57,525 nucleotides of DNA from Sulfurimonas sp. CG01_land_8_20_14_3_00_36_23 (GTDB lineage: Bacteria; Campylobacterota; Campylobacteria; Campylobacterales; Sulfurimonadaceae), in assembly GCA_002781365.1 (NCBI GenBank), contig PETN01000025.1, forward strand, positions 1 to 57,525, in the 5' to 3' direction. The position numbers were made by a program, and so were the translations under genes. Shown here one piece after another: positions 1-8,435 of the stretch (positions are counted from its first letter, which is position 1; the number at the start of each line of letters is the position of its first letter). The notes beneath the pieces are model-generated. The model did not search any database and was not told the origin of the DNA. It was given only the letters and a program-made list of their open reading frames with translations.

Positions 1-6
1 CCTCAA

Positions 7-48
7 CTTTGTATATTTTTCAGTGAAATTATGTCAAAATATACGAAG
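7..48. repeat. Imperfect inverted repeat at window edge
   Basis: Arms at 7-19 and 36-48 (CTTTGTATATTTT against AAAATATACGAAG) pair at 12 of 13 positions around a 16-base loop. It lies downstream of the truncated reading frame that follows modC on the minus strand. It could be a terminator or an operator of a gene outside the window; the sequence does not decide which. Confidence 0.35.
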
Positions 49-80
49 TGATTGAAGGATAAGAGGTGGGTTTACACAGT

Positions 81-161
81 TTATTTTACGGTCTCACCAA
101 GCCCTATAAGCCCACCAAGAGAGCCTATTGAAGTTCCACCTATAAATGACTTTAGTTTCAT
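81..161 (-). pseudogene. Truncated N-terminus resembling a TSUP (TauE/SafE) permease
   Basis: A 26-codon frame starts inside the modC stop codon (TAATG overlap), so it would be translationally coupled to modC. Its glycine-rich stretch SIGSLGGLIGLGE resembles the first helix of TSUP-family sulfite/anion exporters, where similar glycine motifs begin the protein. A stop follows 26 codons in, and nothing downstream continues the family. It may be the remnant of a permease that once ended the mod operon. A real small peptide, or a frameshift with the rest lost or outside the window, cannot be excluded. The family assignment rests on one short motif. Confidence 0.35.
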
Positions 162-1015
162 TATAACCCTTGAATCATAGGACTAAATGCTTTTGTACTT
201 ACACTTACACTTTGTCCTATAATTAAACTGTTCACTTCATCATCACTTACTACAACTTCTACTAACTGCTGACCAATTGAAACTATTGCTATATTAATTA
301 CATCCACTTTTACAATATCAAGTAACTCCCCCTCAAAAGAAAATTTTTGACTCCCACTTGTTTTAAGCAAGACATCTTTTGGTGTCCCATCATTTATAAT
401 CTCCCCTAGATTTAAAACAACAACCCTTGAAGCTAATCTATATATCTCACTTGGATCATGACTTACCATAATTGTTGTAGTTCCAAACTCTTTATGCAGT
501 GTCAATATCTCATGTTGTAGTTTCGTTCTCATCTTTGGGTCAAGTGCTGAGAGTGGTTCATCCATAAGAAGTATTTTTGGCTTATTCATCATAGCACGAC
601 ATAAACTCACCCTTTGTTTTTGTCCACCACTTAGAGTATTTGGTAATCTATCTCTTAGTTCAGAAAGTTCAGTAAGAGCTAAAAGTTTGTCCGCTAACTC
701 TTTATCTTTTTGAACAAATAATAAATTTTCTTCAACACTCATATTAGGAAAAAGTGCATAATCTTGAAAAACAAAACCTATTTTTCTTTTTTGAGATGGT
801 AGAGCTTTTTTACCCTCTAACCAAACTTCATCACCAACTTTTATAGTTCCTGTAGCATCTTCTAATCCTGCTAGTATTCGCAAAAGTGTAGTTTTTCCAC
901 TACCACTTTGTCCTGCAAGTGCTACAAAATCACCTTGTGTTATATCAAGATTAACTACTAAATCCATCTCTCCATTTGCACCATGAAGTTTTTTATTTAT
1001 ATCTATTTTTATCAT
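161..1015 (-). CDS. modC: Molybdate ABC transporter ATP-binding protein ModC
   Basis: The ATPase that powers molybdate import through ModB. The 284 residues show a Walker A (GQSGSGKTT, near residue 36), the Q-loop FQD, the ABC signature LSGGQKQR, the Walker B ILLMDEP and the switch histidine in VSHD. About 70 residues follow the ATPase core and would form a short Mop/TOBE-like tail. It is shorter than the roughly 350 residues of E. coli ModC because the second Mop domain is missing; a separate di-Mop protein in the same operon may replace it. It directly follows modB with no spacer (modB ends at 1016) and is the last intact gene of the mod operon. Confidence 0.93.
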   Translation of the reverse strand: MIKIDINKKLHGANGEMDLVVNLDITQGDFVALAGQSGSGKTTLLRILAGLEDATGTIKVGDEVWLEGKKALPSQKRKIGFVFQDYALFPNMSVEENLLFVQKDKELADKLLALTELSELRDRLPNTLSGGQKQRVSLCRAMMNKPKILLMDEPLSALDPKMRTKLQHEILTLHKEFGTTTIMVSHDPSEIYRLASRVVVLNLGEIINDGTPKDVLLKTSGSQKFSFEGELLDIVKVDVINIAIVSIGQQLVEVVVSDDEVNSLIIGQSVSVSTKAFSPMIQGL

Positions 1016-1705
1016 CTAAAATCCAATCTTTTTTTGTTTACCATTAAAGATATATACACTCAATAACACTAGAAAACTAATAACCACCATAATAGCACTA
1101 TAGATATGTGCCTTTGTGTAGTCCATAACTTCAACAAATTCATAAATTGCAACTGAAGCCACTTTGGTTTCCCCTGGTATACTTCCACCCACCATTAAAA
1201 CAACTCCAAACTCTCCAACTGTATGAGCAAATGTAACTATAATAGCTGTCATCAAAGCTGGTTTTATATTTGGTAAGGCAACTTTTATAATAGTTTCAAA
1301 TTTAGTTTTTCCAGCAATATAGCTAGCCTCTAGCATATTTTTATTGATACTCTCAAATCCACCCTGAAGTGGTTGTACCATAAATGGAAGTGAGTAAAAA
1401 CAACTTGCCACCACAAGTCCAGTAAAATTAAACACCAACTTAACCCCAAAAATATCCTCAAAAAATACCCCAATAGGTGAATTATGAGAAAGTGCTACAA
1501 GTATATAAAATCCCAAGACAGAAGGTGGTAATACAATAGGTAATGCTGTTAAACTCTCCCAAAATGCTTTCATCTTTGACTTTGTTTGAGACAGATACCA
1601 AGCTAATGGTACACTTATTACAAAAAGTATAAAAGTGGTTAATCCTGCTAATTTAAATGAGAGTAAAAAAGGCTCAAATTCTAATTCATGAAATAGTTCA
1701 ATCAT
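1016..1705 (-). CDS. modB: Molybdate ABC transporter permease ModB
   Basis: Inner-membrane permease of the molybdate importer. The 229-residue protein has about five hydrophobic helices and the cytoplasmic EAA-type loop that docks on ModC (around EASYIAGKTKFETIIKVALP). The family sequence EFGVVLMVGGSIPGETKVAS is present near the C-terminus. Length is normal for ModB (about 225-230). The start overlaps the upstream di-Mop gene by 8 bases, which indicates translational coupling. The order modA, mop, modB, modC on one strand makes a single operon certain enough to treat as a unit. Confidence 0.93.
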   Translation of the reverse strand: MIELFHELEFEPFLLSFKLAGLTTFILFVISVPLAWYLSQTKSKMKAFWESLTALPIVLPPSVLGFYILVALSHNSPIGVFFEDIFGVKLVFNFTGLVVASCFYSLPFMVQPLQGGFESINKNMLEASYIAGKTKFETIIKVALPNIKPALMTAIIVTFAHTVGEFGVVLMVGGSIPGETKVASVAIYEFVEVMDYTKAHIYSAIMVVISFLVLLSVYIFNGKQKKIGF

Positions 1706-2099
1706 TTATCACCTCACCTATTGATATTTCACTGGCTTTAATGAAAGCTATTACTTTATCCCCTGCTTTCAAATTCATCCGTTTAGATGAATCTACTGTA
1801 ATGATTGACTCCAAAGTAGTATCAAAAAAATCAAGTTTTACACTACTTAAAAGTTGTCCATTTTCACAAGAAACAATTATTGTTTCTAATTTATTTGAAT
1901 AGCTCACTTCACCATTAAAATTTTTTGCAATTGCGATATGAGATGGTTTAATGACAAGTTTTACTTTAGCCCCTATCTTTATTTTATCTGTTAAATCTAA
2001 ACTCATCATAGATAAAGTTTGATTATGACAATCAAACTTTACTATATGCAAACTATCACAATTATCTATTTGTGTTACTGTTGCAATTAAACTACTCAT
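1698..2099 (-). CDS. Di-Mop (TOBE) molybdate-binding protein
   Basis: A 133-residue cytoplasmic protein made of two TOBE/Mop repeats of about 65 residues. Each ends with the same kind of strand (KLVIKPSHIAIAK in the first, KVIAFIKASEISIGE in the second). Molbindins of this type bind molybdate or tungstate as oligomers and are thought to buffer or sense the oxyanion. It sits between modA (4-base overlap) and modB (8-base overlap), an unusual position since free Mop proteins are often encoded apart. It may supply the oxyanion-binding part missing from the short ModC. A direct sensing role is inference. Confidence 0.8.
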   Translation of the reverse strand: MSSLIATVTQIDNCDSLHIVKFDCHNQTLSMMSLDLTDKIKIGAKVKLVIKPSHIAIAKNFNGEVSYSNKLETIIVSCENGQLLSSVKLDFFDTTLESIITVDSSKRMNLKAGDKVIAFIKASEISIGEVIND

Positions 2100-2845
2100 G
2101 GTACTAAATATCCAAAGTCAGTTAATATTTTTTTAGCTGTACTACTTAGCATAAATGTGTAAAATGCTGATACTTCACTGTTAGCTTCCCCACTTTTTAG
2201 TATTACAATACCTTGATTTATAGGGGTATAAAGTTTTGAGTCTACATTAGCCCAATTAATATTTTCTTTATATTGAGCCATTTTTGGACTATAGAGTGAT
2301 GATTTTGCGATAAATCCAATATCAGCAGCCGTAACAGCATAAGAAACTGTTTGAGAGATTGATTCTGCGTATACAAATTTTCCTTCTACTGTATCATAAA
2401 CATTTGCATTTTTCAAAGCTTGAACTGCAGCTTTTCCATAGGGTGCTGTTTTTGGGTTCGCTATAGCAATTTTTTTAATAACATCAGTAGTTACAAGCTC
2501 AATCCCTTTTGAGAAATCTTGGTTTGAACTACTTAACATGGCTAGTCCACCTTGTGCATATACAACTGGTTTTGTAATAGCAATCCCATCATTATAAAGA
2601 GCTTCTGGGTATTTCATATTAGCAGCCATAAAAAGAGTATATGGAGCACCATTTTTGATTTGAGCTGTTAATTTTCCACTACTTCCTAAAGTGACTTTCA
2701 CTTGAGTATTTGGATTTGTTTTATGGAACTCTTCCAAAAGTGTATCCATAGCATAACTCACATTTGCAGCAACTGCAATATTGATAGTTCCTGCATAAAG
2801 AGAACCAACAAATAATAAACTTCCGATTATCAATTTTTTAAACAT
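2096..2845 (-). CDS. modA: Periplasmic molybdate-binding protein ModA
   Basis: Substrate-binding component of the molybdate importer. The 249 residues begin with a Sec signal peptide (MFKKLIIGSLLFVGSLYAG), then the typical ModA start INIAVAANVSYAMDTLLEEF. The oxyanion-binding region LGSSGKLTAQI and the later segment NPKTAPYGKAA are both recognisable, as is ESISQTVSYAVTAADIGFIA. Length matches the family. It lies 11 bases downstream of the OprD-like porin gene and overlaps the di-Mop gene by 4 bases. The porin-modA spacing suggests one transcript, controlled from the ModE site upstream of the porin. Confidence 0.93.
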   Translation of the reverse strand: MFKKLIIGSLLFVGSLYAGTINIAVAANVSYAMDTLLEEFHKTNPNTQVKVTLGSSGKLTAQIKNGAPYTLFMAANMKYPEALYNDGIAITKPVVYAQGGLAMLSSSNQDFSKGIELVTTDVIKKIAIANPKTAPYGKAAVQALKNANVYDTVEGKFVYAESISQTVSYAVTAADIGFIAKSSLYSPKMAQYKENINWANVDSKLYTPINQGIVILKSGEANSEVSAFYTFMLSSTAKKILTDFGYLVP

Positions 2846-2856
2846 TTTTTATCCTT

Positions 2857-4314
2857 TTAAAATAAATAGTTCAGCTCGAAACGAGCATCTAAAGAATCAG
2901 CGTCAGCTTTTTTCGTATCCGTGTATCCGAGTCTAAGACGCCACTGTAGATCTACAAGTGAAGGAATGTTTTGAACAAAACCTAGATAGTAGTAGTTTTC
3001 GTCATACTGACCTTTGCTCTCATCCGAATCTGTATGTAAAAAAGAGATTTGCGTAAAAACATCTTTGTAAACACCTGTTTTATTTCCATTTATTGAGAGT
3101 TCTGCACGGTAGCTTTTTGTGTTTGCTATCCAGTTGTAACGAGCCATAGAACGTGTATATCCGCCTGTAGGAAAACCTCTCCATGGAGTTATAAGATCCG
3201 CTTCATCCATAATCTGAGAGTAACCAAGATTGAGTTTAAAGTTGTTATAGACTCCGACTAAGCGACCCATAACTGCTTGCGAGTCAAGGGAAGTCGGATC
3301 TTTGTAGCCTGTTGTCGTGCCATCATACGCCGCACCACCAACTGCACCTGCTCCATTGTCAAACTGTTTCATATATCGAACACCTGGCGTCAAAGAAAAA
3401 GAGCCCATTTTAACTTTATAGTTTAGCTCTCCCATTACTTCTGAGATAAGCGCAGGGACTGCGTAGTATGCGGCATCAAAAGAGAGATTTGGAATGGACT
3501 TGTTGTGAATATCAGCAACTATCAAAGGAGCATCTGTAGATTTTCCTGCCGCTTTTAACGCGGTATAAGTCAGCCCTTTATGCATTGCAGAGTCATCATT
3601 TTCACTCCATTGAGGCTTTGTGGATGAGGAGGATGCTGTATCTCCATACATTAAAATAGAGTGCGACTCCGTATGCGCGCGGAGTTTTTCTGCGCTTAGA
3701 TATGCAACATCAAAAGCAGTATCAGGAATAACTTTTGATTTGAGTACAACACCCTCAAATGTATTTGGAATCATTTTGGAGTCATTTGATTTCGTATAAA
3801 ATGTCTCAACAAGTTGACGACCGACACTCAGCTCTGTTTTTGCTAAACCTTTGTAACTTAGGTATGCTTGACCCAACACAGACATACTTTGAGAGCCTGT
3901 GTTTGAGTAATCAAAACGACTCAGTACTTCAGCCCCTGGTTTGAACTTTGATACATCACCACTCTTTACACTGAAAAATCCGCGGCTGTAGTACATACCT
4001 GCCGTAAAATCTATATCTGCGTATTTGGCACTTTTATAAACAAGAGAACCACCTAAACCACTTGTTGCATGGTTGTATTGTGTAGTGCTCTCCTTCTCCC
4101 ATCCCCAATAAAATGTGTTAGAGCGAAGACGACCGTAGAACAGACCCTCTTTAAACATGTCCGTAAAGTTATCGACAGATTTAGGCTTTTCATTGTAAAT
4201 CAGCTGATAATTTGTTTTTAGTGACTGCTTAGATGTTTCATCATTTGCGCAGGCAAAAGATGTTAAAAGTAGTGTGGCAGTAACTGCAACACTTAATTTG
4301 ATACCTTTATTCAT
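2857..4314 (-). CDS. OprD-like outer-membrane porin in the mod operon
   Basis: A 485-residue exported beta-barrel protein: signal peptide up to about residue 23 (ending SFACA), alternating amphipathic strands, and a C-terminal aromatic ending (FELNYLF) typical of barrels inserted by the BAM machinery. The N-terminal segment FKEGLFYGRLRSNTFYWGWE resembles OprD-family porins common in Campylobacterota. It is 11 bases upstream of modA on the same strand and the nearest upstream promoter region holds a ModE-type operator. I infer a role in passing molybdate or another small anion across the outer membrane; family membership alone does not give the substrate. Confidence 0.75.
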   Translation of the reverse strand: MNKGIKLSVAVTATLLLTSFACANDETSKQSLKTNYQLIYNEKPKSVDNFTDMFKEGLFYGRLRSNTFYWGWEKESTTQYNHATSGLGGSLVYKSAKYADIDFTAGMYYSRGFFSVKSGDVSKFKPGAEVLSRFDYSNTGSQSMSVLGQAYLSYKGLAKTELSVGRQLVETFYTKSNDSKMIPNTFEGVVLKSKVIPDTAFDVAYLSAEKLRAHTESHSILMYGDTASSSSTKPQWSENDDSAMHKGLTYTALKAAGKSTDAPLIVADIHNKSIPNLSFDAAYYAVPALISEVMGELNYKVKMGSFSLTPGVRYMKQFDNGAGAVGGAAYDGTTTGYKDPTSLDSQAVMGRLVGVYNNFKLNLGYSQIMDEADLITPWRGFPTGGYTRSMARYNWIANTKSYRAELSINGNKTGVYKDVFTQISFLHTDSDESKGQYDENYYYLGFVQNIPSLVDLQWRLRLGYTDTKKADADSLDARFELNYLF

Positions 4315-4451
4315 AAATCTTCCTTTATTGTAATTTTTATTTTGCTATACTTTTAGTTGCTTACACCAAAGCATTTTCCTTGCAGTTACCGCTGCAGGGT
4401 TATTTATTTAAACTATTAATCTTTCAATCCTCCTCTTAGGTATTTTATTTT

Positions 4452-4475
4452 CGATATATAAAAATATATATAACG
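4452..4475. promoter_or_regulatory. ModE operator upstream of porin-modA operon
   Basis: The two half sites CGATATATA and TATATAACG are separated by six bases. This fits the E. coli ModE recognition pattern (CGNTATATA, six bases, TATATAACG) without mismatch in the core. It lies about 140 bases upstream of the porin start and just downstream of modE. ModE with bound molybdate usually represses transport genes, so repression of porin-mod transcription is expected. Confidence 0.75.
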
Positions 4476-4501
4476 CTATAACAAAAAATGCATTTTTCAT
4501 T

Positions 4502-5293
4502 CTACCAAATACCTATAATTATGCTGCTAGGCTTACAAAATGCAACAACTTCCATCCCATTTTGTAGGTTTAACTCATCTAAGGTATCAATAGACATTGT
4601 TGAACAGATTGTATTTGAGCTTTTTAATGTCACAACAACTTCTGCATCAAAATTTCCACGGCTTATTCTTTCTATAGTCCCTGTAAAACGGTTTCTATCA
4701 CTCTTTTTTAATTTTACATCCGTGCTTACAACAACCGCATTTGCTTTAAAAATAGCATACACTTCACTGCCGACTTTTATGTCAAGTGTTTCAAGAGAGT
4801 CATTGGTTATTATTGCCATAAAACTCTCTTTATTATGAAGCTGTAAAAAAAGTTCGCTTTCTACAGCACCTCTTTGAATCTCTGTGACTTTTGCTTTGAG
4901 TTGATTTCTAGCACTAATGCGGACATTCATGCTCTCTAAAACTTTAAAATGACCATCTTTTTGATTAATGCGTTTTGAAAGATTTTCTAAGAAGTGTTGA
5001 TGCTCTTCGTTTAGGATATTGTAAGTAGTTATTAACTCTTTGGCGTAGTCGGTCAGGTGCGTACCGCCTCCACCTTTACCACCTTTAACACGCTGAACCA
5101 AGGGGTGTTCAGATAGATTGTTCATAGTGTCAACCGTGTCCCAAGCTGCTTTGTAGCTCATCTTCATCATCTTTGCAGCTTTGGTAATAGAGCCTGTTGC
5201 TTCAATATTGAGGAGAAGGTTTATACGACCTTTACCTAAGAAACTGTGTTCTGATTTACTAATCCAGAAACGACCTTCTAATGTGTTATCCAT
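4502..5293 (-). CDS. modE: Molybdate-responsive transcriptional regulator ModE
   Basis: The 263 residues match full-length ModE. The N-terminal winged helix-turn-helix includes GSITKAAKMMKMSYKAAWDT (about residues 50-70) and the glycine-rich wing VKGGKGGGGTHLT. Two Mop domains follow (about residues 125-190 and 195-263) that bind molybdate. Known role: molybdate-bound dimers repress molybdate transport and can activate molybdoenzyme genes. It is upstream of the porin-modABC genes on the same strand, with a 187-base gap that holds one ModE-type site, and a second site lies 34 bases before its own start, so autoregulation is likely. Confidence 0.93.
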   Translation of the reverse strand: MDNTLEGRFWISKSEHSFLGKGRINLLLNIEATGSITKAAKMMKMSYKAAWDTVDTMNNLSEHPLVQRVKGGKGGGGTHLTDYAKELITTYNILNEEHQHFLENLSKRINQKDGHFKVLESMNVRISARNQLKAKVTEIQRGAVESELFLQLHNKESFMAIITNDSLETLDIKVGSEVYAIFKANAVVVSTDVKLKKSDRNRFTGTIERISRGNFDAEVVVTLKSSNTICSTMSIDTLDELNLQNGMEVVAFCKPSSIIIGIW

Positions 5294-5326
5294 CTATAAT
5301 CCAAGTAATGTTAATTTTGTAGATTG

Positions 5327-5350
5327 CGAAATATACCAAATTATATATCG
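5327..5350. promoter_or_regulatory. Second ModE-type operator, upstream of modE
   Basis: Half sites CGAAATATA and TATATATCG are spaced by six bases, the same geometry as the site at 4452. Each half has one departure from the CGNTATATA/TATATAACG pattern. It lies 34-57 bases before the modE start, where a bound repressor would cover the promoter. Autoregulation is inference. Confidence 0.55.
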
Positions 5351-5406
5351 ATTGTCAAATTAAGGAGCCAAGGAGGACTTGGCATCTTAAATAAAGCGAG
5401 GGTTTA

Positions 5407-6381
5407 TTAAATAGGTAAAACGCGGATTTTAGAAGAGAGTTTCTCTTTGAGTGTTGCTTCTATAGCGTAAAGTGTTCCTGTTGAAGAGGAAGAACATCCA
5501 TTACAAGCACCTAAGTAGCGAATGTAAATATCAATATATTCATCCCCTTTTTTAATGTCAATAACTTCCATATCTCCGCCATCCATTACCAAGAATTGAC
5601 GTACATTCTCATCAACAATAGCATCTACAGCTTTGATTTGTTGTACAAGCGTCATGCTCTCAAAGTCACCTTTACTTCCAGCGTCCGCAGCAGCTTTCAT
5701 CTTCTCTTCGTCCATTTCACGGCGCGTATCAGCTAAGATGTCCACTAAATACCACTCTCTAGCCTCATGTCCACCAGGCTTGATACAAGATTTACAAAAA
5801 CCACCTGCTTTCGTATAGTCTGTAATCTGCTCTACTGTATGAAGATCATTGAGTCTAATAACCTCTTTAAGTGTGCCTAAACTTACACGTGCACATTCAC
5901 AAACGATTATTTCGCTCTCAAAGCTCTCTGCTTCAACACCAAGATAGAGTCCTGCAGCTTTTTTAATAACATCATACGCCATAACAGAACAGTGCATTTT
6001 TTGAGGTGGAACAGCTGGAACATCAGGAGTGTCACGAAGTGCAAACTCAACATCGATGTTTGTTATCTTCACAGCCTCTTGTACTGTTTTTCCAATACAA
6101 AGTTCCGTCATTACATCTGAAGAAGCTATGGCAGTACCACAACCAAAACTTTTAAATTTTGAGTTTACAATTCTGTCATCTTTAGGGTCAATTTCCCAGT
6201 AAAGACGCACAGCATCCCCGCAAGACTCAGCTCCAAAATCAGCAACAATCAACTTGTTGCCATGTGATGCCGCTTCCTCTTCTGTAATCTCCCCTTGATG
6301 TTGAGGATTATTCATCAATGTTGTCACTTTATTTGAGTAAGCATCCCAAAGAGACGCTCCTAACATGTCAGCCTTTGCCAT
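5407..6381 (-). CDS. nifU: NifU-type Fe-S cluster scaffold protein
   Basis: Scaffold on which Fe-S clusters are built from sulfur delivered by NifS. The 324 residues hold the three classic NifU modules: an N-terminal IscU-like domain with cysteines in SCGD, GCGTA and MHCSVM; a central BFD-like [2Fe-2S] domain with CEC and a later GFCKSCIKPG; and a C-terminal Nfu domain with GACNGCSSSS. In Campylobacterota NifU/NifS serve general Fe-S assembly, and no nitrogenase gene is present here. nifS lies upstream on the same strand with a 142-base gap that contains a small hairpin. Confidence 0.93.
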   Translation of the reverse strand: MAKADMLGASLWDAYSNKVTTLMNNPQHQGEITEEEAASHGNKLIVADFGAESCGDAVRLYWEIDPKDDRIVNSKFKSFGCGTAIASSDVMTELCIGKTVQEAVKITNIDVEFALRDTPDVPAVPPQKMHCSVMAYDVIKKAAGLYLGVEAESFESEIIVCECARVSLGTLKEVIRLNDLHTVEQITDYTKAGGFCKSCIKPGGHEAREWYLVDILADTRREMDEEKMKAAADAGSKGDFESMTLVQQIKAVDAIVDENVRQFLVMDGGDMEVIDIKKGDEYIDIYIRYLGACNGCSSSSTGTLYAIEATLKEKLSSKIRVLPI

Positions 6382-6409
6382 AATATATTCCTTAATTTTA
6401 TTTTATAAA

Positions 6410-6427
6410 ATGAAGGAAACCCTTCAT
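6410..6427. other. Small hairpin between nifS and nifU
   Basis: ATGAAGG (6410-6416) and CCTTCAT (6421-6427) form a perfect seven-base stem with loop AAAC in the nifS-nifU gap. On the minus transcript it lies shortly before nifU. It could be an attenuator, a processing site or an mRNA stabiliser; it lacks a clear U-tract. Confidence 0.4.
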
Positions 6428-6523
6428 CTATTTATCACGGTATCGGAACTGATTCCGCTACCTACGCTAACGCTTGGTTTCCTTCGGCAGGAAGCCCTCG
6501 CACCTTTGTGCTCTTTTAGTTTT

Positions 6524-7822
<1,299 letters not shown>

Positions 7823-7892
7823 TTATTTGATAATGCTTAAGCTTCACGAGCCTTCTATCTTCTTTAAGATTCGAAGAAGCATATAAAGAGGG

Positions 7893-7898
7893 TATAAT
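7893..7898 (+). promoter_or_regulatory. Putative -10 element for the gene at 7965
   Basis: TATAAT preceded by GGG, about 67 bases before the chosen ATG. Campylobacterota housekeeping promoters depend mainly on the -10 hexamer, and no good -35 is seen. Confidence 0.4.
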
Positions 7899-7964
7899 AA
7901 CATTTATATAACCATAAAGGTAGTTTAAGTGTGTAATTTTAACAAACAAAACGAAGATACGAAA

Positions 7965-8435
7965 ATGCTCATCCATCTTTTTATGACAAAAAGTGCAGGC
8001 ACTATTGGCGGTGTAAACTATCTGCTCGCGCTTATTGAGGCAATAAAAGAGAAAAGACCAAGTCCACTTATGCAAAAAGGGTGTCAAATAGCTTCAAACA
8101 ATACCATTATCAAATGGAACAAAGTAGTCTTTAAAGATAAACTCACCATCCTTGAGACTGTTTTAAATGCACATAAAAGTTCAGAAACACCAAACTTCAA
8201 TATTTTGAGAGAAAAAAATGAGAAAAAGAGAAAAGCTATCATCAACATGGTCAAGACTCTTGCGCCTATTGAATTTGTAGTCACTCCGCAAAATCATAAA
8301 GATGGTTTAGGCTTTAGCTTTAAAGTTTTTGATATTATGGAAGAAGAAAATGTAACCATTAACCCTATCTTTCTCGCGATGTTTTTTTGCTCAGCTGAGT
8401 TCACAAAAAAAGCTTTAAAATATGACTCCGTTTAA
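7965..8435 (+). CDS. Uncharacterised protein
   Basis: A 156-residue cytoplasmic protein that I do not recognise. It has no signal peptide or clear membrane helix, a lysine-rich middle (LREKNEKKRKAIINMVKTL) and a C-terminal part with LGFSFKVFDIMEEE. A GTG at 7929 would add 12 residues, but the ATG at 7965 follows ACGAAGATACGAAAATG and is more plausible. It stands alone between nifS and a convergent diguanylate cyclase gene that ends at the next base. An antisense frame over the same DNA is less convincing. Confidence 0.6.
   Translation: MLIHLFMTKSAGTIGGVNYLLALIEAIKEKRPSPLMQKGCQIASNNTIIKWNKVVFKDKLTILETVLNAHKSSETPNFNILREKNEKKRKAIINMVKTLAPIEFVVTPQNHKDGLGFSFKVFDIMEEENVTINPIFLAMFFCSAEFTKKALKYDSV

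Noticed and set aside
4488-4838. Plus-strand frame over modE
   Set aside because: Antisense to the well-conserved Mop domains of ModE.
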